DNA of 64,000 bases from Siphonodentalium dalli (GCA_032622095.1 CP136069.1:50822760-50886759), one strand, 5' to 3'. Shown: positions 11,763-23,983, numbered from the stretch's first letter. Notes: generated by a model not told the origin, from the letters alone. Made by a program: numbers and translations.

Positions 11763-11937
11763 AAAAAATATATATATAAGAGAACGCACTGGCTTACAAG
11801 GTCAAGGTAAATATTGTTAGGGTAAATGTATTGTCATATATGCGAGGCTCCCTATGGGAGACTTGCATATATAAAAGAATGCATTGGTAGAGTGTTTTCG
11901 CAAAATTTCAGAAAGCGTCAGGCATGGAAGGGTTAAT
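11763..11937. mobile_element. TTAA MITE with F1-type hairpin, left end truncated
   Basis: Shows CTCCCTATGGGAGACTTGCA, an ATAAAAGAATGCATTGG arm and the GGAAGGGTTAA terminus. Confidence 0.65.
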
Positions 11938-12418
11938 ATTGTTTCTGATACATTGCTATTTGTCACACCTATTCACTTATGAGTTATGTTGTGTTCACAT
12001 TTATGTCACATTCCTGTTTGTAATTGAGACATTGGATTTTGTGGTAAATATATATGCCCCTGACCACTCAAGTTCTGAAGCAATCTGATTGGATGGTGGT
12101 TCGGTACATGTATGCAGATCTTGGGATGTACATGTAAACATTTATTAAAGGCAAGTGAGTCTATATATGGTTCTACAAATTGATCACCATTATAATATTT
12201 ATATATATTTATTATACAATTTTAATATGAGAGCTATCTGTATTATACTCTCAGGTGCCTAATAATAGTGATGGCAATTTCACTCTATGTCTCAATAGTG
12301 ATAGTTTTCTCCAAAATTAATAATTGTGCTGACAGGCACCTGAGAGTATCTATCAGAGTTTAACTAATCAATGATATGCAGAATACACTGACAGATATTT
12401 CTTTATTTTAAAGTTTAA

Positions 12419-12950
12419 AGGGGTACTGTACACTAAATCTAACCATTTATGAGACCATGCATCCCCTGTTATACTTAACAGAATATATGCAACAAACGAA
12501 TTAATTATGAGCCATGAATGAGTGCAAAATAATGAGTGCAAAATATACTCATGTTCTCTATGATCAATGTAAACACATGGTACTTATAATGAAAATGAGT
12601 TTATGACATTGATTTAAAATTGCACCCAGTACTTCTATTCCATCCTGCCCTATAGTTGAGGCAAAAGAGTACACCCATAATACGAAACAACAGGCATCTT
12701 TTAAGTAAACTCTTTGTGGGTACATTTGGTCCCAGAGGCCTGTTGTTTAGTCATCTTGGGCTGACATGATATAAACTGTAGATTAAAAATAATTAACAAA
12801 TAATTGGGTAGAATCGTCTGATGATAAGTAATGCACAACAAAATACCTATACTCAATGCAATGAATACCACAAAGGTATATACAGACAGCAGGTAAGAGC
12901 AGAATAAGTTTTGCACCAGGAATTATGAGTGATGAATTTGAAGCTTAACT
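12419..12950. mobile_element. Possible AGGGGTACTGTAC-type TTAA element, right end unclear
   Basis: The left end TTAAAGGGGTACTGTACACT matches the element at 50080, and the adjacent sequence (CTAAATC...CCATTTATG) matches 41351. I could not place the right terminus. Confidence 0.45.
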
Positions 12951-13024
12951 GCAAAATGCAACCAGCCATGAATGTTTTGCACTTTTAAGGATCTAGGTCA
13001 TAATAGTGTGTTAATCACTTCTTT

Positions 13025-13522
13025 ACCAGCAGTAAATACTCAATGACAGGTGGTTTCCTTAGGAAATGTTCAGATAATAAGTTCAATAATCTACAGTAAT
13101 GCCCTAAGTAGCAGAATTATGGGTAACTTTTCAGGATTTAGTCAGAAATATGGCTTGTTGCCATTCATCGAAAAGCTCTCAGTGAGAGCTTTCCGATGAA
13201 TGGCAAAAAGCCATCTCAGTGAGAGCTTTCCGATGAATGGCAACAAGCCATATATTTCCGACTAAATCCTGAAAAGATACCCATAATTCTGCTGTGGTTA
13301 AGGAGTCAATTATTTAGAGCATTACTGTACATGTATCGGAACATTTCCAACCAACTTGCTCTGGTCAATAACCAATTAATAGGAATCCTACTTCACTTGC
13401 GTTGTCATTTTGCCTGTCTGTCATCTGCTTATATTTCATGAACATCCCTCCAAATGAATAATTGACTATTCCAATGTATAATTTGATTACTGAAAGGGAG
13501 AATCCATTTAGTAAAGAAAGGG
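13025..13522. mobile_element. ATACTCATTGACGAG-family TTAA MITE interrupted by an F2 element
   Basis: Left part AAATACTCAATGACAGG, GGAAATGTTCAGATAATAAG. Right part GGAGAATCCATTTAGTAAAG then AAAGGGTTAA. The F2 palindrome at 13094-13327 lies inside it. Confidence 0.65.
13094..13327. mobile_element. F2 palindromic MITE with internal duplication
   Basis: TA-flanked. The GAGAGCTTTCCGATGAATGG arm segment is present twice in tandem (about 13185-13250), and the left arm lacks the AATAATCGACTCC segment. Confidence 0.85.
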
Positions 13523-13600
13523 TTAATGATGTAATGATCTACAAGCAGCTCCATCAGCAACTACCTTAAGATCACAGCTCCATCACCCGCTACCATAAGC

Positions 13601-13749
13601 AAGCCTTGAAATAGTGTGTCTGTCATTTGCAGAATGAGGTCCCCAGAGGGTGAATTTAGTGATGCCACCGCGCATAGCGGGCTAGCATCACTAAATTCAC
13701 CCTCTGGGGGCCTCATTCTGCAAATGACAGACACACTATTTCAAGGCTT
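13601..13749. mobile_element. F3 element, minimal single-palindrome form
   Basis: A 149-bp nearly perfect palindrome from AAGCCTTGAAATAGTGTGTC to its complement, lacking the spacer and second palindrome of longer F3 copies. 62573-62824 is a related two-hairpin form. Confidence 0.88.
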
Positions 13750-14179
13750 GACCATAAGATCATCTAACTTCTTCAATTCTACTTCTCAATTATGTGCTAT
13801 ATATGGGCAATATAGCACATTTTTTGTTGCCAATCGAGTGGTTCTATATATATAGTACTGATGAACAACCCGTGTAATCATTGCAGGTGTCAGGTGCGCG
13901 TTTTGAAATATGTCTTGGCTCGAGAATTTATATGACGTTATTATTATAAAACATCAAGAGGCTTTCCGGAAGTCTCCTTTCAACATTTTCGGAAAATTAC
14001 TTTCCGGAAAGTCGAGACATTTCTGACTTTGCGGAAAATTATAGGGTAAGCATCTTCCAGAATATGGTTGCGGAATATATATTTCGGAAATTGTTACCGG
14101 TATTAACGATTCGGATTCCGAAAATACTTGAGATGTGCCTTTAACCCTTCAATGGAAAATGCAATACAAGATACATGTA

Positions 14180-14392
14180 CAGTAAAGCCTTAAATAATCG
14201 ACTCCATAACCACAGCAGAATTATAGGTAATTTTTCAGGATTTAGCCGGAAACATGGCTTGTTGCCATTCATTGGAAAGCTCTCACTGAGAGCTTTCCAA
14301 TGAATGGCAAGAAGCCATATTTCTGACTAAATTTTGAAAAATTACCGATAATTCTGCTGTGGTTAAGGAGTCGATTATTTAGGGCATTACTG
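14180..14392. mobile_element. F2 palindromic MITE
   Basis: TA-flanked palindrome of full length, with ends CAGTAAAGCC/GGGCATTACTG. Confidence 0.9.
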
Positions 14393-14480
14393 TATGACGA
14401 TAACACCACCGGAAATGAATATTCACGACAATGAATAAACCAAATGTAGCAACATACATGTAGTAGTATGTAATAGACCC

Positions 14481-14752
14481 AAAGTTTTCGGAAATTCTGG
14501 TGTAGAAAAGGATTGGAAGGCAATATCACGAACCATAAAGAAGAAGACTAAAGGAGATGAACCAGAGTTAGAAGATGTTTCCTCTACAGGCTGGGCAATA
14601 AATGTGACAAGAATCGACCAGTAAAACTTATACTGAAAACTAAATCTACTAGAGACATCATGATAAGAGAAGCCATTGTGAACAACAGGAAACACCGGGA
14701 GGTTAACGGAAATAAAAAGATATATTTTAACAAAGAACTAACGAGAAATTAA
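14481..14752 (+). pseudogene. Decayed non-LTR retrotransposon ORF1-like fragment
   Basis: Two overlapping frames can be read. 14481-14621 gives KVFGNSGVEKDWKAISRTIK then an acidic stretch ending STGWAINVTRID and stop. 14615-14752, one frame back, gives RPVKLILKTKSTRDIMIREA, then IVNNRKHREVNGNKKIYFNK, then ELTRN and stop. The pattern RP..(L/V)..., K...R, N.K, I(Y/F)(I/F)N..LTR is typical of LINE ORF1 proteins or the upstream part of such elements. The shift between frames and the flanking stops mark it as dead. The ORF that follows (14753-14944, Cys-rich: CFKIEHEKIC, CDVCKCKSLIC) may be continuing 3' sequence but was not recognised. Confidence 0.45.
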
Positions 14753-14944
14753 ATGGAAATACCTTACGAACTGAGATCACAATTAAATACAAAACAGTGC
14801 GATAACCCAGAGAAATGTTTTAAAATTGAACATGAAAAAATTTGTGAAATCCAAGACAAAACTAATGTTTGTGACGTCTGTAAATGTAAATCTCTTATAT
14901 GTAATTACAGAACTAAGAGTCGGTTTAATTCATTCCGTCATTAA

Positions 14945-16630
14945 ATGATGAGGATCTTTAATGCTGCACACGCGCCATGAAAATATAAACTCCCCGGGCG
15001 GATGGGTGGAGTTTATAATTTGACAGCTGAAACAATGTCGGCAACTTCAAAGTCGTGTATATCAATCATATCGCATTCACAAAAAGTGCCATTTTTTATT
15101 AACATGTTTACTATTGTAATTATGACATTTCTGTTTGAAATTTTGCTTTAAATCCTGGATGGATTGCAGTTTTGAAGCGGTAACCTTAACGCAGTGTTGG
15201 TGGTTACTCCGGTACATGTATGTAGAATATCAAGCAATTCAAAAGCAATGCTGTAGAAGATGATATCAATTTTAAAGGCTGCACACCAGCCCATCTACTG
15301 CAAAAGAATGCAGATATGGCTAAAAAAAATGTGGCAAAAGATTTTTCTGGCTAACACTGACACTGGTGAGTTTCTAGTGATGTGGTTATTTGAGAAAAGA
15401 CTTGCAGATCGATTGGGGTTATTGGATATTGACCGGCAGAGTAATTAAACAAAGTGTGTGACTCCCGAAGGCCAGACAAAACCAATGACCCCAATCGATC
15501 TGCAATTCATTTCTCATAATAATATACCAGTAAATTTTAATAGAACATTAATAGTTTGAACAACTTTTCAAAACTATCACAACAATTGTAAGTAACAGTC
15601 CTCATAATTGGTTAAGGTTATGTTTTTTGTGTTTATCCTCCATGCATGTAATATGGGTCAAATGAATGCGAATGGTGTTGTCACTATGAATTCCCACTAT
15701 AAAGACTGATTTGGGACAGGTTCCATATTATAATAGTACGGATAGCACGGGATCTCGGAGGTAGATACCTCCTTTGGTAGGAGAACCGCCTGTTGGCGTA
15801 TGTTGATCCCTACTCTGCCTAACTCAGCAATTCGGCATTCTTTGATCAAATTATGTAATCGTACGATAGCACGGGATCTCCGAGCTGAGTAGTTTCAACC
15901 ACAGAAATTTCGTGCAAAATAATATCCGTACTCAGCAGTCAGCAGTCCCGACATTCTTTGATGTTACCCCGACATTTATTATGTTGTATATAATGTCGCT
16001 ATTTCAATGCACACCAAACATTACGTTGTAGTTTTGGCGCTTTGATTTCAAAGGGTTACGCTGTACTGGTAACTCACTGTGTTTAATTGACCCGCTTTTT
16101 CACCAGTATTCTGTTTAACCCCCCGAACTCCCGTTGCAGCCGGATTTTTTATGACATATTGCTACATGTACTGACTTTTGGTACATGTATGAATCAAACA
16201 GATCATCTGCGAGGGGAATGGGTCCGTGGGACGGACCCGCAGCCGGCCTGGCGGAAACCCTGATGTAACCGTATCGCGATTTGTACTGATTCTTACGGAA
16301 GCTAATTGTGTGAATTCAGAGGGTGTGTGGTTATTGTGGGTTAATATGAAAATGGATGAGATTACTGAGTCTGATTGTATATATTCCTTATTTCTATTAT
16401 TCTGACTGATTCATGGGATGGTTACCTGAAATAGGTTACACAAATTCCATGTAACTGGTATTTACTACCTCATTTGTGCCAAGAAGAAGCGGCAAAATCA
16501 ATATTTATGGCTTTGTTGCTCAGTTTTCCAGAGAAAGTTTGACAAAACACCAAGTAATAGATGACAAAGAAGAAATATACTGTCATATTGTAATTCAGCT
16601 GTACTGCCAGTAGATAGACCATGAACGGAA
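14945..16630. other. No gene recognised; short internal duplication
   Basis: GATAGCACGGGATCTC occurs twice (about 15741 and 15863) in the segment 15720-15960. No tRNA-like A/B boxes were found there. The remainder shows nothing I can name. Confidence 0.45.
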
Positions 16631-17084
16631 GCCTGAGTTTAGTGTGCCTGTCATTTACAAAATGAGGTCCCAGAGGGTGAATTTAGTGACGCTATCCCGC
16701 ATGGTGGGCTAGCATCACTAAATTCACAGTCTGGGAATCTCATTCTGCTTAGGCCTCATCTTCTCCGGAAAGTTTCTTTATTATCAAATTTCTATAGAGA
16801 TTTCACATACTAGATTCTATTTCTTTTTTTTAGTATAGTTTCTCTATATCCCAAATTGGCAGGTGACACATTGCATAGTCCAGGTTCCAAATGGGTGTAC
16901 ATCACAATATTCACCATTTGGTAACTTCAATCGAGTCTAGGTCTCCCATAGCATAAGAGGCCATGCAGAATGAGGTCCCCAGAGGGTGAGTTTGGTGATG
17001 CTAGCCCGCTATGCAGGATAGCATCACTAAATTCACCCTCTGGGGACCTCATTCTGCAAATTACAGGCACACTAAACTCAGACT
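16631..17084. mobile_element. F3 foldback MITE, full length
   Basis: AAGCCTGAGTTTAGTGTGCC to its inverted complement, with two palindromes and an AT-rich spacer. Confidence 0.88.
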
Positions 17085-17752
17085 TGCATGAACCGCTCAT
17101 TTATTTTAACAGTGTAGTATTAGGCCAATATAAATAAATTGCTTGATTTACAACCAACTTTTTCAGAAAAATGGGGCAGAAGAGCAAAATTTATTTCTAT
17201 TAATTTATTCTTCCTAACATAAAATTATCATGGACAGTTCGAGATATTAAAGCAGTATCCTATCTTATATATATTATAATACAAGGTGATTTAGATTGTC
17301 TAATTTTAACAAAATAGACTAATTAATGGGTCAATGAAATGTAATTTGACACTTAAGACATGAGAAAAAAGTTTACATAAAAGATTTCTAATTGAAAACA
17401 AATTGAGGAGAGTACTAAAAATAGGTTCGGGAGGGGAAGTAAATCAATTTTGTTTTTGTATTGACCTTTATAGCCATGCATCTGGAGGGGATGTAAAAAC
17501 AAATTTTATTGACTGTAGCCATGCATGGGAGGGGATGTAAATATTTTTTGTATTGACCTTAGCCATGCATACAGGCTTGCAGTGATATCCAGTCAGTCAG
17601 TACAAATTGATTTAAATTTCATATGGTGACAGCCTACTCATGCATTTCTGATCAGGAATGTAAATAAGCATGAAATTTATTGCTCACCCTGGGGCAAGTT
17701 AACACCTCAAAATCGAATAAATACTGATGTCCACTGGAATGTCCTTATCATC

Positions 17753-18193
17753 AAGCCTTGAAAATAGTGTGTCTGTCATTTGCAAAATGAGGTTCCCAGA
17801 TGGTGAATTTAGTGACGCTACCCTGCACAGTGGGCTAGCATCACCAAATTCATCCTCTGGGGACCTTATTCTGCTAAAGCCTCACTTTCTGGGAAGTATC
17901 TATAATCTCAAATTAACATTGTTTTTATTTACTTTTTCCCCTTCTGGGAAGTTCTATATCTCCTAATTTGCAGAAGATAAATTGCATAATGCAGGCGACT
18001 AATGGGTGAATATCACCAACTTCAATGGGGAACTTCCAATCTGATCCTAGGTCTCCCGTAGCAGTTGAAGCCTAAGAAGAATGAGGTTCCCAGAGGGACA
18101 ATTTGGTGACACTAGCCCACTGTGCAGGATAGCGACACTAAATTCACTCTCTGGGGACCTCATTCTGCAAATGACAGACACACTATTTCAAGG
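17753..18193. mobile_element. F3 foldback MITE, full length
   Basis: AAGCCTTGAAAATAGTGTGT at the left and ACACACTATTTCAAGG at the right. Belongs to the TTGAAATAGTGTGTC subfamily. Confidence 0.88.
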
Positions 18194-18857
18194 TTAGCAT
18201 ATCATTGGTATTTTGGGGTGTTTCGACAGTTGTCAGAATGTTGGAAACTTTGGCTTGTCATTCTGCTTGGGGCTAAGATGGCTTGATGGGGGTTAGTGGT
18301 CTGAAACATGTCATGTTGAAGAATTTATTTTATTCATTGAGTTGCTGTCATTTAAAGATGCATAATCCAAATTAATGCTCCCAAATTATTATTTCTTTGG
18401 CTTCGGGTGTAAAAATTATTTGATTTAAGTTGAGGAACCCATCCATCAAAGCTCAGAGTGATTAGATACCGATTTTTGAAATTTGTTATTTCCCCGAGAT
18501 AAGTAATTTTTAGTGGCCTGGCAAATAAACGTCAAACCGATGGTCTCAGACCACATTGCATATGATCATGGATAACACTAAAATCAAGTGGCTTTGGGCG
18601 TTAGGTATTTGACAATCCAGCCAGGTTTCATTGAACAAACTGTTAATAAATAACACGTTTTGGGCAATTTTATACTATAGTGGACTGTGGTTACCATTGT
18701 TTTTGTGCAATTAATCTATTATGGTAACTGAAGAGGAATTATTACAAAATGTTGTTGTTGGAGTCTAATTATATGGTGACCATCGAATTGGATTGAGTAC
18801 CTTTAAGAAATTAATATAGTTTGAGTGTTTTTATTTTTTAAGCCAAAGAAATAGTAA

Positions 18858-19115
18858 TTGTAACCCTGTGTCAATGCATTCTCTTATATATCAAAGTCTC
18901 CCATAGGGAGCCTTGCATACATACTATAGTAAGAGAATACATTGGACTAGCAATATTTACATTTTAAATACAGACTGTATTATACAGTACCATGACCTTG
19001 CAAGCCAGTGCATACTCTTATATACATGTATGTAAGGCTCCCTATGGGAGACTCACATAAAGAGAATGCACAGGATCTTTAATGCTGCACAAGCGCAGCT
19101 CCCATCATGAAATGG
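18858..19115. mobile_element. TTAA MITE with two F1-type hairpins
   Basis: The CCCTGTGTCAATGCATTCTC hairpin and a second hairpin end in CATCATGAAATGG before TTAA (19116-19119). That TTAA is also the left flank of the next element. Confidence 0.78.
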
Positions 19116-19119
19116 TTAA

Positions 19120-19352
19120 CCCTTTGAGTGCCAGGGGCCGATCTCATCGGCCCTAAACCTACAAAATAAGTCTGTTATATAAGAATAAATTATATAAGAA
19201 TAAATTATTAAAATTGTAAAAAAAAAACAAATGTTAGGCCAATGCATTCTCTTATATATGCGAGGCGACCTATGGTCGACTCGCATATATAAGAGAATGC
19301 ATTGGCACAGGGTATATGGGTTGATACAAAAATTGACCTGGCACTCAAATGG
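19120..19352. mobile_element. TTAA MITE, CCCTTTGAGTGCCAGG family, intact
   Basis: TTAA on both sides (19116-19119 and 19353-19356). Ends CCCTTTGAGTGCCAGG and CCTGGCACTCAAATGG. Carries an F1 hairpin with TATGGTCGAC centre at about 19235-19304. Confidence 0.88.
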
Positions 19353-19589
19353 TTAATGCTGCACATGCAGAACCACCTGTATCACCAATGGAAGAAACTT
19401 AACTAACCCAAATGTGTTTTTCTGGCATGTCAGATATCCTGATATAATTGGCTGAAGTAGGAAATGGCAGGTGATAAAATCATAGTAAATAAATATGTCA
19501 TGTCTGGTCTGATATCAGGCAAATAAATGCTACTATACCTGTCCTACTGGTATATCTTGTCTGGTAGAACCCACTGAGCCAGGAATCTA

Positions 19590-19771
19590 CAGTAATGCCC
19601 GAAGTATACCACCCTTTAACCACAGCAGAAATATGACTTGCTGCCATTCATCTGAAAGCTCTCACCGAGAGCTTTTCGATGAATGGCAGCAAGTCATATT
19701 TCCAACTAAATCCTGAAAAATTTCCCATAATTCTGCTGTGGTTTAGGGGTCGATTATTTAGAACTTTACTG
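19590..19771. mobile_element. F2 palindromic MITE, internal deletion in left arm
   Basis: TA-flanked. The left arm lacks the GGGTAACTTTTCAGGATTTA stretch present in the right arm. Confidence 0.85.
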
Positions 19772-19823
19772 TACCTTATCTCTATAGGACTACACAGGCT
19801 CAGCCGCTCAGGTACATGTAGTC

Positions 19824-20122
19824 AAGCCTGAGAATATGGTGCCGGACATTTGCAGAATGATCGAGGTCCCCAGAGGGAATTTAGTGATGCTACCCTGCAG
19901 TGGGCTAGTATCACTATATTGATCCTCTTTGGACCTCATTCTGCATGGCCTCATCTGATATGGGAGACCTAGACTCAGATTTAAGTTCCCAGATGGTGAA
20001 TATTGTGATATGCATCCATTGAGCACCCAGATTATGCAATGTGTCATCAGCCAATTTGGGGGGAAAGAGAGACTAAACTAATAAAAGAAAAAGAATCTTC
20101 ATGAAGAATTTCTAAAGAAACT
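19824..20122. mobile_element. F3 element, left palindrome plus spacer, right palindrome lost
   Basis: AAGCCTGAGAATATGGTGCC start, one AGAATGA...TCATTCTG palindrome, then reversed spacer sequence. No right terminus. Confidence 0.65.
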
Positions 20123-20441
20123 AAAAATCTTGTAAATTTTATAATAAAGATACCAGGGTTCATACAGGATTTTCACAATTTGATTCAAGGAATATTCAAG
20201 GACTATATCGGTTGAGTTCAATGACTCGCCCCCTATAATAAATACATGTAGATGAAAATTCCAACAGGTTATATAACATTCCCTGTATAGCATGACTTTC
20301 ATTACAAATGTTACTACATTGTATGTAATAAGATAAAGGCATATGTAACAAGATAAAGGCATATAAGCTTTTTTGTAAACTAGAGCCCTCATCCATGTTG
20401 TTCTAGTTATGTTAAAGTTTGAAATTACATCACCTAAATAA

Positions 20442-20583
20442 ATTTCTAACCATGTCATGACTGCATATCTGAGTGAAAGTGAAAGGATCAAAAACTCAAA
20501 AAGCGCAATCTCAAACAGAGCAAGAGCATTGTGGAATAGCCTCCCTGAAGATTGCAAACATATTTTAACCCTAATCAAATGAG
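20442..20583 (+). pseudogene. Non-LTR retrotransposon reverse-transcriptase C-terminal remnant
   Basis: The plus frame reads ...SERIKNSKSAISNRARALWN then SLPEDCKHIL and stop at 20581-20583. A run of R-x-R-A-x-x-LWNSLPEDI near the C-terminus is characteristic of LINE (Jockey/CR1/RTE-type) polymerases. Only about 46 codons remain and the upstream part is closed by stops. The sequence is antisense to the Vav gene. The minus-strand 164-codon ORF over the same bases is its shadow. Confidence 0.55.
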
Positions 20584-20929
20584 GTCCACTCACTGATTAT
20601 ATTTTATACATACACTGTAATCTTAGAGCAATCAAAGGATAGTAACATGTACATACTGTAACAGAAAATTCATTGTAAAAATCGCCAATATATTTTTGGC
20701 AACAGATGGCTTTTTTTGTGGATGCCTAATGTCTGCTGATTAGCGATAATCTAATGATGTAGATTGCAGATGTTGATAATCAGTTCATCACCAGGTGGAC
20801 CTGGTAGGACATACCAATATTACATGGACTACTGGATCCATAGATAGTCAGATACTGGTGGAAGATAAGATTGGGGTTATCGTGGTTCACAACTAAAAAG
20901 ATAATACAAGTGAAGAAGGTGGGTGATGT

Positions 20930-21157
20930 TCAGAAAATAAGTTCAACAAATGTTCTTTGGCTGTTTAACCTTTTCTACATGTACATGTATACTAAATACA
21001 CATGAACGAGTAGTTCCCTCAAATGTTCAGATAATAAGTTCAACAAATGGCTTATGACTGTTTAACCCTTTCTACATGTATACTATATACTCATGAGTAC
21101 TGGACAAGTACCGTTAGTTCCCTCAGTAAATGTTCAGATAATACCTCTATCCTCAAA
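20930..21157. repeat. Fragments of the ATACTCATTGACGAG-family MITE in tandem
   Basis: GTTCAGATAATAAGTTCAAC occurs at about 20930 and 21027, each followed by CTGTTTAACC and TCTACATGTA. Confidence 0.55.
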
Positions 21158-21546
21158 TTAATTGACTTGAAAAATGGGGTGATACCCCGGTAATGACTGC
21201 GGTATAACCGGTAGTATACGGTATCCACAGAGGTATCGAAACGGTCACTTACGGTGGAGTTACGGTTCCGTGCAGTTATGATACCGCTGTCTTTTAGCGG
21301 GTCGTCACACCAACAATTGAAGAAAATAATACGTCCTTGAGGATCTTCTTACGTTCCAGGGATATATAGAGAATCACTGCAGTTTATTTTCATGCCTGCG
21401 AACCTTGACCGTCAGACCACATGCATCGTGGTGTAACCATGGCACGCGCGGTGTTGAAGCGGTAATCTTATCGCAGTTTTGGTAGGTCACTGTGGTATAA
21501 TACCGCAATATTACTGGGGTGACACCACGATAGAGGGGGTCAATTA
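21158..21546. mobile_element. Element with about 50-bp imperfect terminal inverted repeats
   Basis: Left AATTGACTTGAAAAATGGGG then GATACCCCGGTAATGACTGC. Right end complement AATTGACCCCCTCTATCGTG then GTGTCACCCCAGTAATATTGC. GC-richer and rich in CGGTAT/GCGGTAT motifs. A decayed relative lies near 27110-27250. Confidence 0.6.
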
Positions 21547-21610
21547 CTGTAACTAGCTGTAAGTTCAACAAATAACCATAGGGCATTTAACCCTTCTATA
21601 CTATAAAGTT

Positions 21611-21771
21611 ATAATACAATGTTGTGTACAGTATGTGTTTTTCTTGTACGAGTCCAGGTTGTGGTGAAAAGTCATATTGGACGAGACACGCCAGTGTCGA
21701 GTCCAATATGACTTTTCACCACAACCTGGACGAGTACAAGAAAAACTCATACTGTACACAACATTGTATAA
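21611..21771. repeat. About 160-bp near-perfect hairpin
   Basis: Arms ATACAATGTTGTGTACAGTA ... AAAAGTCATATTGGAC and their complement surround GAGACACGCCAGTGTC. The AGTCCAATATGACTTT arm motif recurs three times near 22030-22115. Confidence 0.9.
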
Positions 21772-22169
21772 TGACATTTTTATCATCCATCTGTATGTTT
21801 ATCCAAATGTTGGAAATAAAACTTTTGTGGTTATTTTTGGTATTTGTCGGCACTTAATTCTCTATAAAAGCCTGTACCGTATATTGATCATCAGAAAGCA
21901 TGATTTGGAAAAGTAAACACGGAAGTGAGAAAAAACTCAATGCGGAAGTGAAACGTCTGCTAAAATCCATCAATGTTGCGCGCGCATCACAATTTCACCG
22001 ATTCATTTCACAATAGAGTTAATTCGTGACGTCACGGAGTCCAATATGAAAAGTCATATTGTACAGTCGGGAGTCCAATATGACTTTCGGGAGTCCAATA
22101 TGACTTTTTCCAGGACTATCACGTGGCGGCTTTTGCCTGATCGGAAATGGTGTTAGTTAAGGGATGGAT

Positions 22170-22453
22170 AATAATAAATACTCAAGGACGAGTAGTTCTC
22201 TCAGGAAATGTTCAGATAATAAGGTCAATAAATGACCATAAATAATTCTGTTCTTGTATTTTATAAAAAAAAAATTCTGTTTCTGCTTTTATTACCGGAA
22301 CACCACTCCTGAATAATAAAACGTTCGTTCCAATGCATATTTTTATAACTGAATTGGAGAATCCATTTAGTATAGAAAGGTTTAATGAACTTATTATCTG
22401 AACATTTCCTGAGGGAAAGTATTTGTCAATGAGTGTTTAGTAAAGAAAGGGTT
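22170..22453. mobile_element. ATACTCATTGACGAG-family TTAA MITE
   Basis: AAATACTCAAGGACGAGTAG at the left and GTTTAGTAAAGAAAGGGTTAA at the right, with a second, inverted GAACATTTCCTGAGGGA inside. Confidence 0.65.
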
Positions 22454-22675
22454 AACACAATCATTGCCGACGCCCATTCAATTACATGCAAAAAGTAAGA
22501 GATAACTCGTAGTTGGCAGTGAAGGACTTAAGCTGTATACTACTAAAATATCAGAAAATCTATTGTTACACATCCCATAAGATAAATGAATTGTAATGCA
22601 AAGGGTGTTTTTTCTCACCCCAGCAAATGAAGAATTTTAAGAAGTGAATCGCAGAATATATTCAGGGCAGACCGG

Positions 22676-23016
22676 GCGGGCAAGCATCACTAAATTCACC
22701 TTATGGGGACCTCATTCTGCTTAGGCCTCATTTTCTCTGGAAAGTATCTTCATTATCAAATTAACAAGTTTTTTAGTTTGTCTTTTTTTTTTAGTAAGTT
22801 TCTCTATATCCCCAAATTGGCAGATGACAAAATACAACAAAATCGAGGCGCACATCACCAACTTCACCATCTGGGAACTTAAATCTACATGTATGTCTAG
22901 GTCTTCCATATGTAGTAGATACAAAGGCCACTACACTACACAGCGGGCTAGCATAACCAAATCCATCCTCTGGGCAGTCTAGGGACCTCAATCTGCAAAT
23001 GTCCAGCACCAGTCAA
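22676..23016. mobile_element. F3 element, left palindrome truncated
   Basis: Begins inside the palindrome (AAGCATCACTAAATTCACC). Spacer and right part end with AATCTGCAAATGTCCAGCACC. Confidence 0.7.
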
Positions 23017-23466
23017 GATCTGCCATTCCCCATAATAATATCATGTTTCATACCATTTTAAATGCTATTGTACAGTACATATAATTGAAGATTTATCTGC
23101 TCTCTTTCAAATAGACAATTCCAGAAACAATGACAATACACTGTGGCATACCAGTATTGATAAAATAAAAGAGAGATAAGGTACATGTACATATGTCACA
23201 TTACTATAATATCATTGTGCATTCCATATGTCACATCATGGCATCATCTGGCTGCTATTACAGTGAATATCTGTGAACATGACAGTTAACAGCACAATGT
23301 ATGATACCAACAGTTGACCGATATCCACAAGGTGAACTCAATATTTTCTATAGGCCTCAGTGCTTATATTTTCATGACATTTGCCTACTGTGAACTCTGC
23401 ATGACAGTTATAGAGAATACAGGGCTTGCTGTTTGTCACTATATTTGAACCAACATTTTAATAAGC

Positions 23467-23983
23467 CAGGGACCAGCCTAGAGAGCATCTTGGGATAATC
23501 TTCGCCCTAAAATATACCACTTCTCCATATTTTGGTGACTTCTCTCTCATACTAGTATATGCATACCAATATGCATATGTCCCAACAGCATACAGTAATT
23601 CTCTAATTAATCGACTTCTTAACCACAGCAGAATTATGGGTAACTTTTCAAGATTATGGGTAACTTTTCAGGATGGCTTGTTGCCATTCATCGGAAAGCT
23701 CTCGCCATATTTCCGACTAAATCCTGAAAAGTTAACCATAATTCTGCTGTGGTTAAGAAGTCGATTACTTAGAGCATTACTGTATTTAAAGCTTATTTAT
23801 TGATTATAATGGTGTTCTAACTCACTATATTAATGGTTTTTATAAATGGGTTCTTGTGTTGGATAATACTTATTGGATCACAGAAGGGTGATGTTGGGGT
23901 GTAAATTGAACTTCAGACATTATGACTTCTCCCTGATAACAGATCACTTCTCCCTAATAACCAAACCTCTAGACTGGTCCATG
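23467..23983. mobile_element. hAT-like MITE with 8-bp duplication TAATAAGC
   Basis: CAGGGACCAGCCTAGAG at the left and the inverted CTCTAGACTGGTCCATG at the right. TAATAAGC is present on both sides (23459-23466, 23984-23991). Same family as 27267-28150 and interrupted by an F2 palindrome at 23593. No transposase. Confidence 0.88.
23593..23782. mobile_element. F2 MITE nested in the hAT-like element
   Basis: TA-flanked palindrome with ends CAGTAATTCTC/GAGCATTACTG. The central part is deleted and ATTATGGGTAACTTTTCA is duplicated in the left arm. Confidence 0.85.

Noticed and set aside
15720-15960. Possible tRNA-derived SINE
   Set aside because: No recognisable A and B boxes, no poly-A or short tandem tail and no flanking duplication.
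20099-20593. 164-codon minus-strand ORF, one of the longest in the window
   Set aside because: It lies antisense to a recognisable LINE polymerase C-terminus and itself has no family motif.
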